The notes under the pieces: model-generated
The model's database searches: none
What the model saw: the letters and a program-made list of their open reading frames with translations, nothing else
What the model was told of the DNA's origin: nothing
Made by a program: the position numbers and the translations under genes
Assembly: GCF_003885045.1 (NCBI RefSeq)
Contig: NZ_RHJS01000002.1
Span: 2,418,001 to 2,482,000 of the forward strand
Direction of reading: 5' to 3'
Source of the DNA: Schaedlerella arabinosiphila
Lineage (GTDB): Bacteria; Bacillota; Clostridia; Lachnospirales; Lachnospiraceae
DNA: 64,000 nucleotides
Shown: piece after piece, positions 11,210 through 23,398 of the stretch
Position numbering within the stretch: position 1 is the stretch's first letter
How the letters are laid out: every line of letters begins with the position of its first letter

Positions 11210-12320
11210 AACGTTCCCTCCTGATCAGTAAAAATGATGCCAACGTCAGGACTGCACATGTCACGACCAGAGTGGCAAGGCATCTGCCAAACCGCACCGG
11301 ATCGTCATATACGTTGATACAGTAAAGCGCGTCCGTGATCACTGCAGCCGGGTTGATCCTGTTCACAAGCGGCGCATTTTGGTCCACCAGGTACTTCATA
11401 TCCGCGCTCATCAGGCCGGCCAGGAAGCTGCCGGTCATGGAAATAGCCAGCAGGATGCCCACCTTTACCCCTTCTTTCATCTTTCCAAAGCTTCCGACGG
11501 AAATACCCATGGACACGCCGATCATACTGCCGATCAGGGTAACCAAAAGCATCCGGGGCATCTGTCCGTAAAACTCCTGTTTGAGCACAAACCGCAGATA
11601 TGCCAGTAAAATCAATACATTCAGATAATGCAGAAGAAAACAGGACAGCATTTCCGACAGGATCAGCTTCAATTTGTGAGTAGGTGTCACGCACCGTCTG
11701 GCGGCCAGCGTCGTCAGGTTTGCCTGAATCGTAAATACCGCGTCCATCCCGATAAATGCCCCGTACAGGCAGGCCATCGCGATGAGGGCATAGAAGAGCT
11801 GTGCATTGTCGTTGGTGGTCCTGCCTCCCAAGGTAACCTGCTCCACCAGCGCCTCATAGTCCCCGATCTGCTCCATAGCCTTCTGCATCCCCTCCGGATG
11901 CTTTTCGGCCACAAACTGAAACGTCTGTTTTCCGTTCTGGTAGCTTTCCAGGATGGACTGCAGGATACTCTCGGAAATCCCGCTGCCGGCCACGGTCAGG
12001 GTGGGCGTCTCCCCTACGAAATAGATTCCCGACGCCTGTTTCTCATCCAGCGCCCGGCGGGCCTTTTCTTCAGACATCTTCCGGATTTCCACAAACCGGC
12101 CCTCGCCCTGTTCCATGGCTTCCAGAAATTCCAGAAATACAGGGTCAGCGTCCGCTTCCTCCACAACGATGGTCTGCACGGTTTCAAAATCTGCCTCTTC
12201 GATGTTTCCGAAGGCAACATAGAACAATGTGGCCAGGATCAGCGGGAAAACCAGCGGCCAGAAAACGACATCCATACACTTGATTTTCACAATCAGATGA
12301 TATTTCATTAAATGCAGCAT
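11196..12320 (-). CDS. ABC-2 type transporter permease
   Basis: Second membrane subunit, 374 residues, with the same layout as its neighbour: helix 1 (VFWPLVFPLILATLFYVAFG), a long extracytoplasmic loop, and a C-terminal bundle (AQLFYALIAMACLYGAFIGM, GILLAISMTGSFLAGLMS, LATLVVTCAVLTLASFLLI). The two permeases are probably paralogues forming a heterodimer. It starts 12 bp after the ATPase gene, whose product would energise the pair. Confidence 0.85.
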   Translation of the reverse strand: MLHLMKYHLIVKIKCMDVVFWPLVFPLILATLFYVAFGNIEEADFETVQTIVVEEADADPVFLEFLEAMEQGEGRFVEIRKMSEEKARRALDEKQASGIYFVGETPTLTVAGSGISESILQSILESYQNGKQTFQFVAEKHPEGMQKAMEQIGDYEALVEQVTLGGRTTNDNAQLFYALIAMACLYGAFIGMDAVFTIQANLTTLAARRCVTPTHKLKLILSEMLSCFLLHYLNVLILLAYLRFVLKQEFYGQMPRMLLVTLIGSMIGVSMGISVGSFGKMKEGVKVGILLAISMTGSFLAGLMSADMKYLVDQNAPLVNRINPAAVITDALYCINVYDDPVRFGRCLATLVVTCAVLTLASFLLIRRERYDSI

Positions 12321-12332
12321 ATTTTTCCCCTC

Positions 12333-13262
12333 CTAATCCCGAAGCTGCTTCCCTGTGATCTCCAAAAATACGTCGTTGAGCGTGGGAAGCTCGGAAAATA
12401 CCCTGCCGAACAGGATTTCCTGCTCCTGCAGATAGTTGAGTATGCGGATCAGGTTGTGCTTTGCCCTGGTGCAGCGCACGGTCAGGAGCTGTCTCTCATA
12501 ATCCACGGCGAATACATGGGGCAGCTCCTCAATGGCATGGAGCTGTTCCTCTGTCAGGGCCACCGCCTCGATGGTCACGGTCTCCCCGGTCTTGATCATC
12601 ATTTTCAGTTCTTCCTTTGTCCCTACGGCAATACTCCTTCCATGATCCAGGATGGCGATCCGGGTACAGATCTGCTCCACTTCTTCCATGTAGTGGGAGG
12701 TATAGATGATGGTGGAGCCCTGCCGGTTCAGCTCCTGGATTCCCTCCAGGATCTTATTCCTGCTCTGAGGATCTACCGCCACCGTAGGCTCATCCATGAT
12801 GATCAGCCTGGGCTTATGGGCGATTCCGCAGGCAATGTTCAGCCGCCTGAGAAGTCCCCCGGATAATTTGCGGGGCCGTACCTTCCGGTAGTCCTCCAGC
12901 CCTGCGAATACGACGGCCTCCTCCACCAGTTCCCTGCGGCGCTGCTTCTCTTTTATGTAGAGTCCGCAGAAGTAATCAATATTTTCGTAGACCGTCAGCT
13001 CGTCGAACACCGCCACGTTCTGAAGGACGATCCCGATCTGCTGTTTTATATGATAGCTCTCCGGCGTCATCTCTTCCCCGAAGATACGGATTGTTCCCCT
13101 GTCATACTTCAAAAGCGCCAGCATACAGTTGATGGCCGTGGTCTTGCCTGAGCCGTTTGGCCCCAGCAGGCCGAATACCTCCCCCTCCCTTACCTGCAGG
13201 TTCAGGTGGTCGAGGGCCAAAAGGTCCCCGTAACGTTTCACAAGGTTTTTGATCTCTACCAT
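12333..13262 (-). CDS. ABC transporter ATP-binding protein
   Basis: ATPase of the exporter, 309 residues. Walker A GPNGSGKT at 34-41, Q-loop near VLQNVAVF, signature LSGG at 133-136 (followed by LLRR rather than the usual Q-R), Walker B LIIMDEP with Glu158, and H-loop His190. The C-terminal 90 residues form the extension common in drug and bacteriocin exporters (DrrA/CcmA type). First gene of the minus-strand operon and divergent from the sensor kinase at 13572. A role in export of, or resistance to, an antimicrobial is inferred from this arrangement. Confidence 0.9.
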   Translation of the reverse strand: MVEIKNLVKRYGDLLALDHLNLQVREGEVFGLLGPNGSGKTTAINCMLALLKYDRGTIRIFGEEMTPESYHIKQQIGIVLQNVAVFDELTVYENIDYFCGLYIKEKQRRRELVEEAVVFAGLEDYRKVRPRKLSGGLLRRLNIACGIAHKPRLIIMDEPTVAVDPQSRNKILEGIQELNRQGSTIIYTSHYMEEVEQICTRIAILDHGRSIAVGTKEELKMMIKTGETVTIEAVALTEEQLHAIEELPHVFAVDYERQLLTVRCTRAKHNLIRILNYLQEQEILFGRVFSELPTLNDVFLEITGKQLRD

Positions 13263-13571
13263 AGCTTCACATCCTCCTAATATCTCATTGGCTCACGGCG
13301 CTCTGAACCGGGAGCTGTTTCTCACTTTTTGTTTCCATGTAATCAGTATACTCTGTCCTCCACCCGGACAGAAGTGTGCATTGTCACCATTTCCATATGA
13401 CAGATGTCATATGATTGTTACGTCCGGCCAATAAAGTAACATATGATTTAGTGACTGCCGGCAATCCCTTCATTTTTTCTTTGCCTGATCCCCTGTTTTG
13501 TATTATAATAGGAGCATAGCAGGCAGCAGGATACTGACTAACATAAAAGGAGCCGCCTCGTCGGCGGAAGA
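13263..13571. promoter_or_regulatory. divergent control region between ABC operon and two-component system
   Basis: This 309-bp gap holds a perfect inverted repeat, CATATGAC (13394-13401) and GTCATATG (13406-13413), separated by AGAT. A looser pair GTTAC/GTAAC and another CATATGA follow at about 13417-13443. For the plus-strand kinase gene there is a good promoter: TTGCCT (13481-13486), 17 bp, TATAAT (13504-13509). Toward the ABC genes only a weak TTCTGT-17-TATACT is seen. The palindrome is the best candidate binding site for the neighbouring response regulator. Confidence 0.6.
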
Positions 13572-14672
13572 ATGATGCGCTATTTTCATGACACCGGATT
13601 ATTACTATTATACTGTATGGCTTCCATACTATACTTTCCCGCGAATCCCTTGTTCGTGCTGTCTTTTTTATGCGCCCTGATTGTCTGCTGCGCCTGTTTT
13701 TTTCTGGACTCCCCCCTGCTGCGCCTGGGATTGGGAATCCTTTTTCTTTCTGCCTCCCTGCTGTTTCCTCCTTTTTTCTGTTTTTATCCGGTCCTGTCCT
13801 ATCTGTTTCTGCGTGAACGCCGCTGGCTCTGCCTGTCCTGCATCTGCCCGCTTTTTTTGTACCACCTGGCCTGCTCGATGGACGATGTCATGCTTCCTTT
13901 GGGGATGGGCATTTTCGGTTTCCTTCTGGCCGCCCTTTTACAAATCCATACGGCACAGTATGAACGGCTCAGCTTGCAGTACAGGCAGAGTCAGGACGAC
14001 AGCCGGGAGAATCAGCTCCTCCTGACAGAAAAGAACAAGGCTCTTATAGAAAAGCAGGACTACGAGATCTATACCGCGACCCTCCGGGAGCGAAACCGGA
14101 TCGCAAGGGAGATCCACGACAATGTGGGCCATGTCCTGTCCCGTTCCATCCTGCTGCTGGGCGCCGCCAGGGCGGTGAACCGTCAGACGGAGCTGCACCC
14201 CATGCTGGATCATCTGGACGATTCCCTCAATTCCGCCATGGACAGCATCCGCAGCAGCGTACACGACCTGCACGATGATTCCGTGAATCTGGAGGATACG
14301 ATCCGCGGCCTGGCCCACGGTTTTACCTTCTGCCCGGTTCTCATACACTACGACATGAGCCTTCTGGTTCCCCGGGAAATCAAATACTGCCTGATCAGCA
14401 TCACAAAGGAAGCCCTTTCCAACGTGATCAGGCACAGCAATGCCAGCCAGGTCCGAATCACCCTCCAGGAGCATCCTGCCCTCTATCAGCTCTGTGTGGA
14501 GGACAACGGAACCCGGATCGCCCCCGGATGCCTGAAGGCCGGAAGCAGCCAGAGCGGGATCGGCCTGACCAACATCCAGGAGCGCATCCAGGCGCTGAAC
14601 GGAAATCTGCAGATCTCGGCAGATTCCGGATTCCGAATTTTTATTACGATTCCAAAGAAGGAGGATTTATAA
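13572..14672 (+). CDS. NarL-type sensor histidine kinase
   Basis: Membrane sensor, 366 residues. The first 125 residues are almost wholly hydrophobic (about five or six helices) with no sizeable outside domain, as in intramembrane-sensing kinases. A coiled linker leads to the HisKA_3 box REIHDNVGHVLSRSI with phospho-acceptor His182. The ATPase domain has the N-box KEALSNVIRHSNA, G1 VEDNGTRI and G2 GIGLTNIQERI. A short stem-loop (CCGCC/GGCGG) lies just before the double ATG start. The response-regulator gene begins 2 bp after its stop. Its likely task is to sense a compound handled by the divergent exporter. Confidence 0.9.
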   Translation: MMRYFHDTGLLLLYCMASILYFPANPLFVLSFLCALIVCCACFFLDSPLLRLGLGILFLSASLLFPPFFCFYPVLSYLFLRERRWLCLSCICPLFLYHLACSMDDVMLPLGMGIFGFLLAALLQIHTAQYERLSLQYRQSQDDSRENQLLLTEKNKALIEKQDYEIYTATLRERNRIAREIHDNVGHVLSRSILLLGAARAVNRQTELHPMLDHLDDSLNSAMDSIRSSVHDLHDDSVNLEDTIRGLAHGFTFCPVLIHYDMSLLVPREIKYCLISITKEALSNVIRHSNASQVRITLQEHPALYQLCVEDNGTRIAPGCLKAGSSQSGIGLTNIQERIQALNGNLQISADSGFRIFITIPKKEDL

Positions 14673-14674
14673 TC

Positions 14675-15309
14675 ATGAAGCTTGTGATCGTGGATGACGA
14701 CTGTCTTGTATCCAGCTCCTTAAAGACCATTCTGGAGGCAGGGGGGGGGAAATCACGGTATCCGCCACCGGCACGGACGGAACCGACGCTGTGAAGCTGT
14801 ATCGGGAGCACCTCCCGGACATCCTCCTGATGGACATCCGGATGAAATCCATGAACGGCTTAGAGGCCACCGCCGAAATACGAAAAGAATTTCCTGACGC
14901 AAAAATCCTTTTGCTTACCACCTTTTCTGACGATGAATATATTGTAAAAGCACTGCAGGCAGGCGCAAAAGGGTATCTTTTAAAGCAGGATTACACCAGT
15001 CTCCTCCCTGCTCTCAGCGCCGTGGCATCCGGGCAGACCGTGTTCGGCTGCGAAGTCGTTTCCAAACTTCCCGGCCTGTTCCGCAAAGCAGAATACTTTG
15101 ATTATGCCGCCGCACAGATCAGCGCGCGGGAGCTGGAGATCATCCGTCTCGTTGCGGACGGCCTGAGCAACAAAGAGATTGCGTCAGAATTATTCCTCAG
15201 TGAAGGGACCGTTCGGAATTATCTCAGCGATATCCTGGATAAATTAAACCTCCGGGACCGGACACAGGTCGCCGTATTTTATTACCAGCATCAGTCAAAT
15301 ACCCCGTAG
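14675..15309 (+). pseudogene. LuxR/NarL-family response regulator, out of frame at a G9 tract
   Basis: Partner of the kinase. AAGGAGG precedes ATG 14675, which opens MKLVIVDDDCLVSSSLKTIL with the acidic pocket. The frame then reaches nine G at 14741-14749 and ends at 14794. The rest of the protein is in another frame: with seven or ten G the text reads on as EITVSATGTDGTDAVKLYRE, then DILLMDIRMKSMNG with the phospho-acceptor Asp, and the C-terminal HTH SARELEIIRLVADGLSNKEI to stop 15309. As given, only a 39-residue stub is made from the first start; a fragment from 14791 lacks the acidic pocket. It could be a true mutation, phase variation by slippage, or a sequencing error. Confidence 0.8.
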
Positions 15310-15392
15310 CAAATTGACGGGGCATCAAAATTCCGGCGCAGAAGGCTGCGGGTATTTGGCCCTCAAATATACACAAATGAAAGGAGTTTTTT

Positions 15393-17489
15393 ATGAATTC
15401 ATCAGAAATGACACACATTCACAATGTGCCTTTGGAGCCGCTGGACATCATATCCGGCTTTGAAGTCCGGCCGGGATTTTTCGGCACCATGGGCGCAACC
15501 CTCATCCCCTGCGGCGTAAGCTTTACGATCCAGTCTCACGGGGCCACCTCCTGCGAGCTGCTTCTGTTCCACAAGTCAGAGGACGAACCCTACGCCGTCC
15601 TGAAATTTCCGGAAAACTACAAGATCGGCTGCGTCTATTCCATGATCGTATTTTACCTGGACATAACGGATGTGGAATATGCCTACCGGCTGGACGGCCC
15701 CTTTGACGAAAAGAAGGGATACCGTTTTGACTCCAAGAGAATCCTTCTGGATCCCTATGCCAAGGCCGTATCCGGGCAGAGCAACTGGGGATACAATACG
15801 AATTACAACCGCGGATACCGCGCCCGCGTAGTACGAAGCAACTTTGACTGGGGTACCGCATATCATGCCAGCATTCCCATGGAAGACCTGGTGATCTATG
15901 AAACCCATGTCAGAGGCTTTACCAAGGACAGCTCCTCCGGAGTCTCCCATCCCGGAACGTTCCGCGGGCTGAGGGAGAAGATCCCCTACCTGAAAGAACT
16001 GGGCATCAATGCCGTGGAGCTGATGCCGATCTTTGAATTTGACGAGATGCGGGATGTGCGTGTCGTAAATGACAGAAAACTCCTGGATTACTGGGGGTAC
16101 AATCCGGTTTGCTTCTTTGCGCCGAATACCAGCTATGCCGCGTTCTCCGAAGACAACCAGGAGGGGCGCGAGTTAAAGCTTTTGATCAAGGCGCTGCATG
16201 ATAACGGCATGGAGATCATACTGGACGTGGTGTTCAACCACACCGCCGAAGGAAATGAGATGGGCCCCTGCTTTTCCTTCAAGGGCTTTGACAACAATAT
16301 TTATTATCTGCTGACTCCCGACGGCCATTATTATAATTTCAGCGGCTGCGGAAATACTCTGAACTGCAACCATCCGGTTGTCCAGCAGTTGATCCTGGAC
16401 TGCCTGCGCTACTGGGCCACCGAGTACCGGATCGACGGTTTCCGGTTCGACCTTGCGACCATCCTGGGCCGCAATGAGGACGGCTCCCCCATGAACCAGC
16501 CGCCCCTTCTGCGAAGCCTGGCTTTTGATTCCATCCTTGGAAATGTAAAGCTGATCGCGGAAGCCTGGGATGCCGGCGGCCTCTATCAGGTCGGCTCCTT
16601 CCCGTCCTGGAAGCGCTGGGCGGAATGGAACGGACGGTACCGGGATGATATGCGCAGGTTCCTGAAAGGGGATTCCGGCTGCGCGGCCATCGCCGCACAG
16701 AGGATCATCGGTTCGCCGGATCTGTATGATCCCATCAACCGCGGGCTGAATGCCTCCATCAACTTCCTGACCTGCCACGACGGCTTTACGCTGTATGACC
16801 TCTACAGCTATAACGCGAAGCACAACGAGGACAACGGCTGGAACAATACGGACGGTACGGACGACAACAACAGTTGGAACTGCGGCGCCGAAGGGGAGAC
16901 GAACGACGAGGGAGTCCATTCCCTGCGTATGCGGATGATCAAAAATGCCTGCGCCGTTCTGCTCTGCAGCCGCGGCACGCCCATGTTCCTTTCCGGAGAC
17001 GAATTTGGAGATACCAGGTTTGGAAACAACAACCCCTACTGCCAGGACAACATCATTTCCTGGCTGGACTGGACGCTGCTTAAGAAAAATCAGGACTTAT
17101 TCGGATTTTTCCAGTATATGATCCAGTTCCGGAAGAACCACCCTGTGATCCGCAGGAACCTGGAAGCCAGCCTGACCGGATTTCCCTATGCGAGCATCCA
17201 CGGTGTCCGTCCGAATGAGCCTGATTACAGTGTGGATTCCCATGTAATCTGTGTCCTGTATGCGGGCTATGATCCTGCAGACGAAAAAGAAGATCTGGTT
17301 TACCTTGCCGTAAACACCTACTGGGAGCCTGTTACCCTTACCCTCCCGCCGCTTCCAAACGGTATGAGCTGGAAGATCGCGGTCAACACCGGAGATCCGG
17401 GACAGAATTATTTTTCAAAGGGGAATATGCCGGATGCCGGAAATCATATTCTGATGAAAGAACGCTCTGTCATCGTATTGGAAGCCTGA
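15393..17489 (+). CDS. glgX: glycogen debranching enzyme (isoamylase-type, GlgX/TreX)
   Basis: Cleaves alpha-1,6 branches of glycogen or limit dextrins. 698 residues: N-terminal CBM48 domain (about 20-150), GH13 barrel, and a C-terminal beta domain. Barrel motifs are VVFNHTAEG, DGFRFDLATI with nucleophile Asp353, LIAEAWD with acid/base Glu390, and TCHDGF with Asp463. AAAGGAG precedes the ATG. It stands alone on the plus strand; no other glycogen genes are in view. GlgX is favoured over pullulanase by length and the absence of extra binding modules. Confidence 0.92.
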   Translation: MNSSEMTHIHNVPLEPLDIISGFEVRPGFFGTMGATLIPCGVSFTIQSHGATSCELLLFHKSEDEPYAVLKFPENYKIGCVYSMIVFYLDITDVEYAYRLDGPFDEKKGYRFDSKRILLDPYAKAVSGQSNWGYNTNYNRGYRARVVRSNFDWGTAYHASIPMEDLVIYETHVRGFTKDSSSGVSHPGTFRGLREKIPYLKELGINAVELMPIFEFDEMRDVRVVNDRKLLDYWGYNPVCFFAPNTSYAAFSEDNQEGRELKLLIKALHDNGMEIILDVVFNHTAEGNEMGPCFSFKGFDNNIYYLLTPDGHYYNFSGCGNTLNCNHPVVQQLILDCLRYWATEYRIDGFRFDLATILGRNEDGSPMNQPPLLRSLAFDSILGNVKLIAEAWDAGGLYQVGSFPSWKRWAEWNGRYRDDMRRFLKGDSGCAAIAAQRIIGSPDLYDPINRGLNASINFLTCHDGFTLYDLYSYNAKHNEDNGWNNTDGTDDNNSWNCGAEGETNDEGVHSLRMRMIKNACAVLLCSRGTPMFLSGDEFGDTRFGNNNPYCQDNIISWLDWTLLKKNQDLFGFFQYMIQFRKNHPVIRRNLEASLTGFPYASIHGVRPNEPDYSVDSHVICVLYAGYDPADEKEDLVYLAVNTYWEPVTLTLPPLPNGMSWKIAVNTGDPGQNYFSKGNMPDAGNHILMKERSVIVLEA

Positions 17490-17560
17490 CGACGGAACCT
17501 GGCGGCGGCAGTGTTTTCTGCGCTGCTATATATAGTGACGGCATGCCCGTCATACCGAAA

Positions 17561-17583
17561 CAGGGGGGCTTTTCACCCCCCTG
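17561..17583. terminator. bidirectional terminator between glgX and dnaJ
   Basis: A strong 8-bp stem CAGGGGGG (17561-17568) and CCCCCCTG (17576-17583) between two convergent genes. On the minus strand TTTCGG follows; on the plus strand TCCTGTTAT. The U-runs are short, but the GC stem and position support termination in both directions. Confidence 0.7.
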
Positions 17584-17599
17584 TCCTGTTATCTTCCTT

Positions 17600-18778
17600 C
17601 TATTCTTCAAATACTTCTTTCATCTTATCCTTAAAGAAGCTCTTCTTTTTTGTCTTTCCTTCCTCCGCCTTCTGGTTGAGGGTATTTCCTGCAAGCTGGT
17701 CAAACTTGCGCAGCGCTTCTTTGGCTTCCGCACTTAATTTGTCCGGCGTCTGAATCACCAGTGTCACATAGTGGTCTCCTCTGACCCTGGAATCCCGCAG
17801 GGACGGTACTCCTTTGCCCTTTAAGCGCACCTTGGTATCTGTCTTTGTGCCGGGCTTTACCGTATAGATCACCTCACCGTCTACCGTCGCGACCCGGATG
17901 TCCCCGCCAAGCGCCGCCTGTGCAAAGGAAATCGGAACTGTGGAGAAAATATGCATCTCCTGACGCTGGAAGATCGGATGTCTGGAGACATTGACCTCCA
18001 CCAGCAGATCCCCTCTCGGCCCGCCGTTTAAGCCCGGCTCGCCTTTCTCGCGGATGCGGATGCTCTGTCCGTTATCAATACCCGCCGGAATGGATACCTG
18101 AATCTTCTTCTTGCTGGATGTATACCCGGTGCCGGAACAGGACGTACATTTTTCCTTGATCACCTTGCCGGAGCCCCCGCAGTTCGGACAGGTCTGTACA
18201 TTCTGGACGGTCCCGAAAAAGGACTGGGAAGCATAGACGATCTGGCCTTTGCCACCGCATTTTGAACAGGTCTCCGGAGATGTCCCCGGCTTCGCCCCCG
18301 TACCGCTGCACGCTGTACAGGAATCCTTCAGGATCAGCTCCAGCTCTTTCTCGCAGCCGAAGATCGCTTCTTCAAATGTAATGCGGATGCTCTTACGGAT
18401 ATTGGCCCCTCTCATAGGGCCGCTGCCCCCGCGGCCGCCTCTCCTGCCGCCTCCGAACAGGTCTCCGAAAATATCTCCGAAGATATCGCTGAAATCCGCA
18501 CCACTAAAATCAAAACCGCCAAAGCCGCCTGCTCCGCCGGCGCCTCCTTCAAATGCTGCGTGTCCGAACTGATCATACTGGCGGCGTTTTTCCGGATCAC
18601 TCAGTACCGCATATGCCTCTGATGCCTCTTTAAACTTCTTTTCCGCTTCCGCATCTCCCGGGTTCATGTCGGGATGATATTTCTTCGCCAGAACGCGATA
18701 TGCTTTTTTTATCGCCCCGTCGTCAGCATCCTTGCCTACGCCAAGCACTTCGTAATAATCTCTTTTTGACTCTGCCAT
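17600..18778 (-). CDS. dnaJ: chaperone DnaJ (Hsp40)
   Basis: Delivers unfolded clients to DnaK and triggers its ATPase. 392 residues: J domain (residues 1-70) with the HPD motif in [10 protein letters not shown], a glycine/phenylalanine-rich linker ([16 protein letters not shown]), four zinc-binding repeats ([32 protein letters not shown]), and C-terminal substrate-binding domains. It is the last gene of the hrcA-grpE-dnaK-dnaJ operon. The 114-bp gap after dnaK contains a hairpin that may lower its expression relative to dnaK. Confidence 0.97.
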   Translation of the reverse strand: MAESKRDYYEVLGVGKDADDGAIKKAYRVLAKKYHPDMNPGDAEAEKKFKEASEAYAVLSDPEKRRQYDQFGHAAFEGGAGGAGGFGGFDFSGADFSDIFGDIFGDLFGGGRRGGRGGSGPMRGANIRKSIRITFEEAIFGCEKELELILKDSCTACSGTGAKPGTSPETCSKCGGKGQIVYASQSFFGTVQNVQTCPNCGGSGKVIKEKCTSCSGTGYTSSKKKIQVSIPAGIDNGQSIRIREKGEPGLNGGPRGDLLVEVNVSRHPIFQRQEMHIFSTVPISFAQAALGGDIRVATVDGEVIYTVKPGTKTDTKVRLKGKGVPSLRDSRVRGDHYVTLVIQTPDKLSAEAKEALRKFDQLAGNTLNQKAEEGKTKKKSFFKDKMKEVFEE

Positions 18779-18841
18779 AACAATCTGCCTTTCGTCTGTT
18801 TATGTCAATTATAGAATGGTATTTTTCGTACACTATATACT

Positions 18842-18878
18842 ATCCAGGACAGCCATAATCTTGCCGGCTGCCCTGGAT
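18842..18878 (-). terminator. hairpin between dnaK and dnaJ
   Basis: Arms 18842-18854 and 18866-18878 form a 13-bp stem with one position that is a G-U pair in the minus-strand RNA. No T-run follows. It could be a weak terminator, an attenuator, or a processing/stability element setting the dnaK:dnaJ ratio. Confidence 0.4.
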
Positions 18879-18892
18879 GTTCAGGAGCAAAT

Positions 18893-21489
<2,597 letters not shown>

Positions 21490-21518
21490 CTTTTCCTCCA
21501 CCAGCTTCACCTTCCTAT

Positions 21519-22559
21519 TCATCCATCTTTCTTATTGATCGCGTCCAGCTTACTCTGTAAGGTCTTCAGCGTCTTCATAACGTGCTCGTAATCCATACGC
21601 TTGGGACCGATGATGCCGATGGTTCCCTTCATCCCGTCCCCCAGATCGTAAGTTGCGGTGACAACGCTGCAGTCGCGCATCGTCTTCACCGGCGCCTCAT
21701 CACCGATATAGACCTGAATCCCGTGGTTCTCTTCACTGGACAGGGTCTCTGTTACAAGCTCCGCCAGCTGCTGCTTTTCCTCAAATGCATTGAGAATCTC
21801 CTGAGCGCTCTGCTTGTCGCTGAGCTCCGGATATTTGAAAATGTTGGTCGCGCCGCTTGTATAGATCTCCATATCATCCTCTACCTGGATGATATCCGCC
21901 ACCGCGTCCAGAACATCGCTTATGACATTGCTGTGGATGCCGGCCTGCTCTTTGAGCCTGGCGATCAGCCCTAGGTTGATCTCTTCAATGGACATGCCGT
22001 TCAATGTGGTATTCAAAAGCATGTTCAGCTTCAGCAGCGTCTCATTGCCGAGCATCTCACCGACGTCTATGATCTTGTTCTTGATCACATTGCCGCTCAT
22101 CACGATCACCGCCACGATCTGATGGGCGTCTACCGGGGAAAGCTGGATAAACTTCAGGGAGTTCCTCCGGTTCACAGGAGAGGAAACCATGGTCGCGTAA
22201 TTGGTATTCGCAGCCAGAACCTTCGCCGCCTGCTTGAGCACCTTCTCCACCCGGTCCGTCTTCTCGAGCATCACGCTCTTTAACTCCTCCAGCTCCTGCT
22301 CCTTATCCTGCATCAGCATATCCACATATAACCGGTACCCCTTGTCTGAGGGAATCCGTCCGGCGGAAGTATGCGGCTGGAATATATAGCCCAGATCTTC
22401 CAGATCCGCCATCTCATTGCGGATCGTCGCAGAACTCAGCTTGAGATCCGTTGACTTCGAAAGGGTTCTGGAACCCACCGGTTCCCCGGTCTCCAGATAA
22501 TTCTGGATGATAGCCCGTAAGATGGTATGCTTTCTTTCACTCAATTCGGCCGCCATCAT
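21519..22559 (-). CDS. hrcA: heat-inducible transcription repressor HrcA
   Basis: Represses the class I heat-shock operon by binding CIRCE and is itself helped by GroEL. 346 residues: N-terminal winged HTH (LSERKHTILRAIIQNYLETGEPVGSRTLSK), then GAF-like dimerisation parts ending in DYEHVMKTLKTLQSKLDAI. GGGAGGG precedes the double ATG. It is the first gene of the operon and lies just downstream of a perfect CIRCE, so it regulates itself. Confidence 0.97.
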   Translation of the reverse strand: MMAAELSERKHTILRAIIQNYLETGEPVGSRTLSKSTDLKLSSATIRNEMADLEDLGYIFQPHTSAGRIPSDKGYRLYVDMLMQDKEQELEELKSVMLEKTDRVEKVLKQAAKVLAANTNYATMVSSPVNRRNSLKFIQLSPVDAHQIVAVIVMSGNVIKNKIIDVGEMLGNETLLKLNMLLNTTLNGMSIEEINLGLIARLKEQAGIHSNVISDVLDAVADIIQVEDDMEIYTSGATNIFKYPELSDKQSAQEILNAFEEKQQLAELVTETLSSEENHGIQVYIGDEAPVKTMRDCSVVTATYDLGDGMKGTIGIIGPKRMDYEHVMKTLKTLQSKLDAINKKDG

Positions 22560-22610
22560 ATCCCTCCCTTTTTTGTCCCTTAGACCATAATCTGTATTTC
22601 GTTTTTTCTA

Positions 22611-22637
22611 TTAGCACTCCCTTGATTTGAGTGCTAA
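22611..22637 (-). promoter_or_regulatory. CIRCE operator of the hrcA operon
   Basis: TTAGCACTC (22611-22619), 9-bp spacer, GAGTGCTAA (22629-22637): an exact match to the consensus HrcA-binding inverted repeat. It lies between the promoter and the hrcA start. Confidence 0.97.
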
Positions 22638-22652
22638 CATCTTACGTATATT

Positions 22653-22681
22653 AAGATAGCACCTTGATTTCCGTTTGTCAA
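22653..22681 (-). promoter_or_regulatory. sigma-A-type promoter of the hrcA operon
   Basis: On the minus strand TTGACA (22676-22681) is followed after 17 bp by TATCTT (22653-22658). CIRCE begins about 15 bp downstream of the -10, so it overlaps the expected transcript start. Confidence 0.85.
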
Positions 22682-22849
22682 CATACTTTATATATTTTTT
22701 ATCATTTTTTAGCTCCGGGGATTCCTGAATAACTCCCGGGCTCTTTTGATTTTCCCTTGCCATTCCTTCAAAAATATCGTAATATTAATTCTGGAAAAAA
22801 ACAGCAGCAGGATTTCCTTATACTGGTTCTGCTGCGGGAGGCAGAAAGT

Positions 22850-23398
22850 ATGATAAAAAAGCTATGGGAATTATATGTTACGTTTCTTCGTGTGGGCGGC
22901 CTTACGTTCGGAGGCGGTATGGCCATGCTGCCCATGCTGAAGCAGGAAGTCATCGAGAAAAAGGGCTGGACCACAGAAGAAGAGCTGCTGGATATCTATG
23001 CCATCGGCCAGTGTACGCCGGGCATCATCGCAGTCAACACATCCACCTACATTGGCTATGAGCAGGCCGGGATCCTCGGGGCCATATCCGGTACGCTGGG
23101 CATGGTCACCCCTTCCCTGGTCATCATTACCCTGATCGCGACGATCCTAAACCGCTTTATCGCGGAGCCCCTGGTCGTCCACGCCCTGTCCGGCATCCGG
23201 GTTGCGGTCTGCGCCATGATGCTCAACACGGTCATCTCCCTTGCAAAGGCCGGGATCAAGAATAAGCTGGGCATCCTTTTGTTCCTGGCCGGGTTTCTTC
23301 TCGCCACATTCTCACCGATTCCGACCATCGTGCTGGTGGTCTGCGCGGCTGCCACCGGAATCTGTGTCCATTTGAGAAAGGAGCGTGCCGAATCATGA
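22850..23398 (+). CDS. chrA: chromate transporter, short form, first half
   Basis: Single CHR-domain membrane protein of 182 residues. The motif VGGLTFGGGMAMLPML and the later TPGIIAVNTSTYIGYEQAG are the CHR signatures. Short ChrA proteins work as pairs, here with the next gene, whose ATG overlaps this stop (ATGA). I start at 22850 because GGGAGG precedes that ATG; the frame upstream to 22757 lacks a site. The family is annotated for chromate efflux, but in gut Clostridia the natural anion is unproven. Confidence 0.88.
   Translation: MIKKLWELYVTFLRVGGLTFGGGMAMLPMLKQEVIEKKGWTTEEELLDIYAIGQCTPGIIAVNTSTYIGYEQAGILGAISGTLGMVTPSLVIITLIATILNRFIAEPLVVHALSGIRVAVCAMMLNTVISLAKAGIKNKLGILLFLAGFLLATFSPIPTIVLVVCAAATGICVHLRKERAES

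Noticed and set aside
15302..15322. CCCCGT/ACGGGG hairpin after the response regulator as a terminator
   Set aside because: Six-bp stem, 9-nt loop and no T-run; too weak to list.
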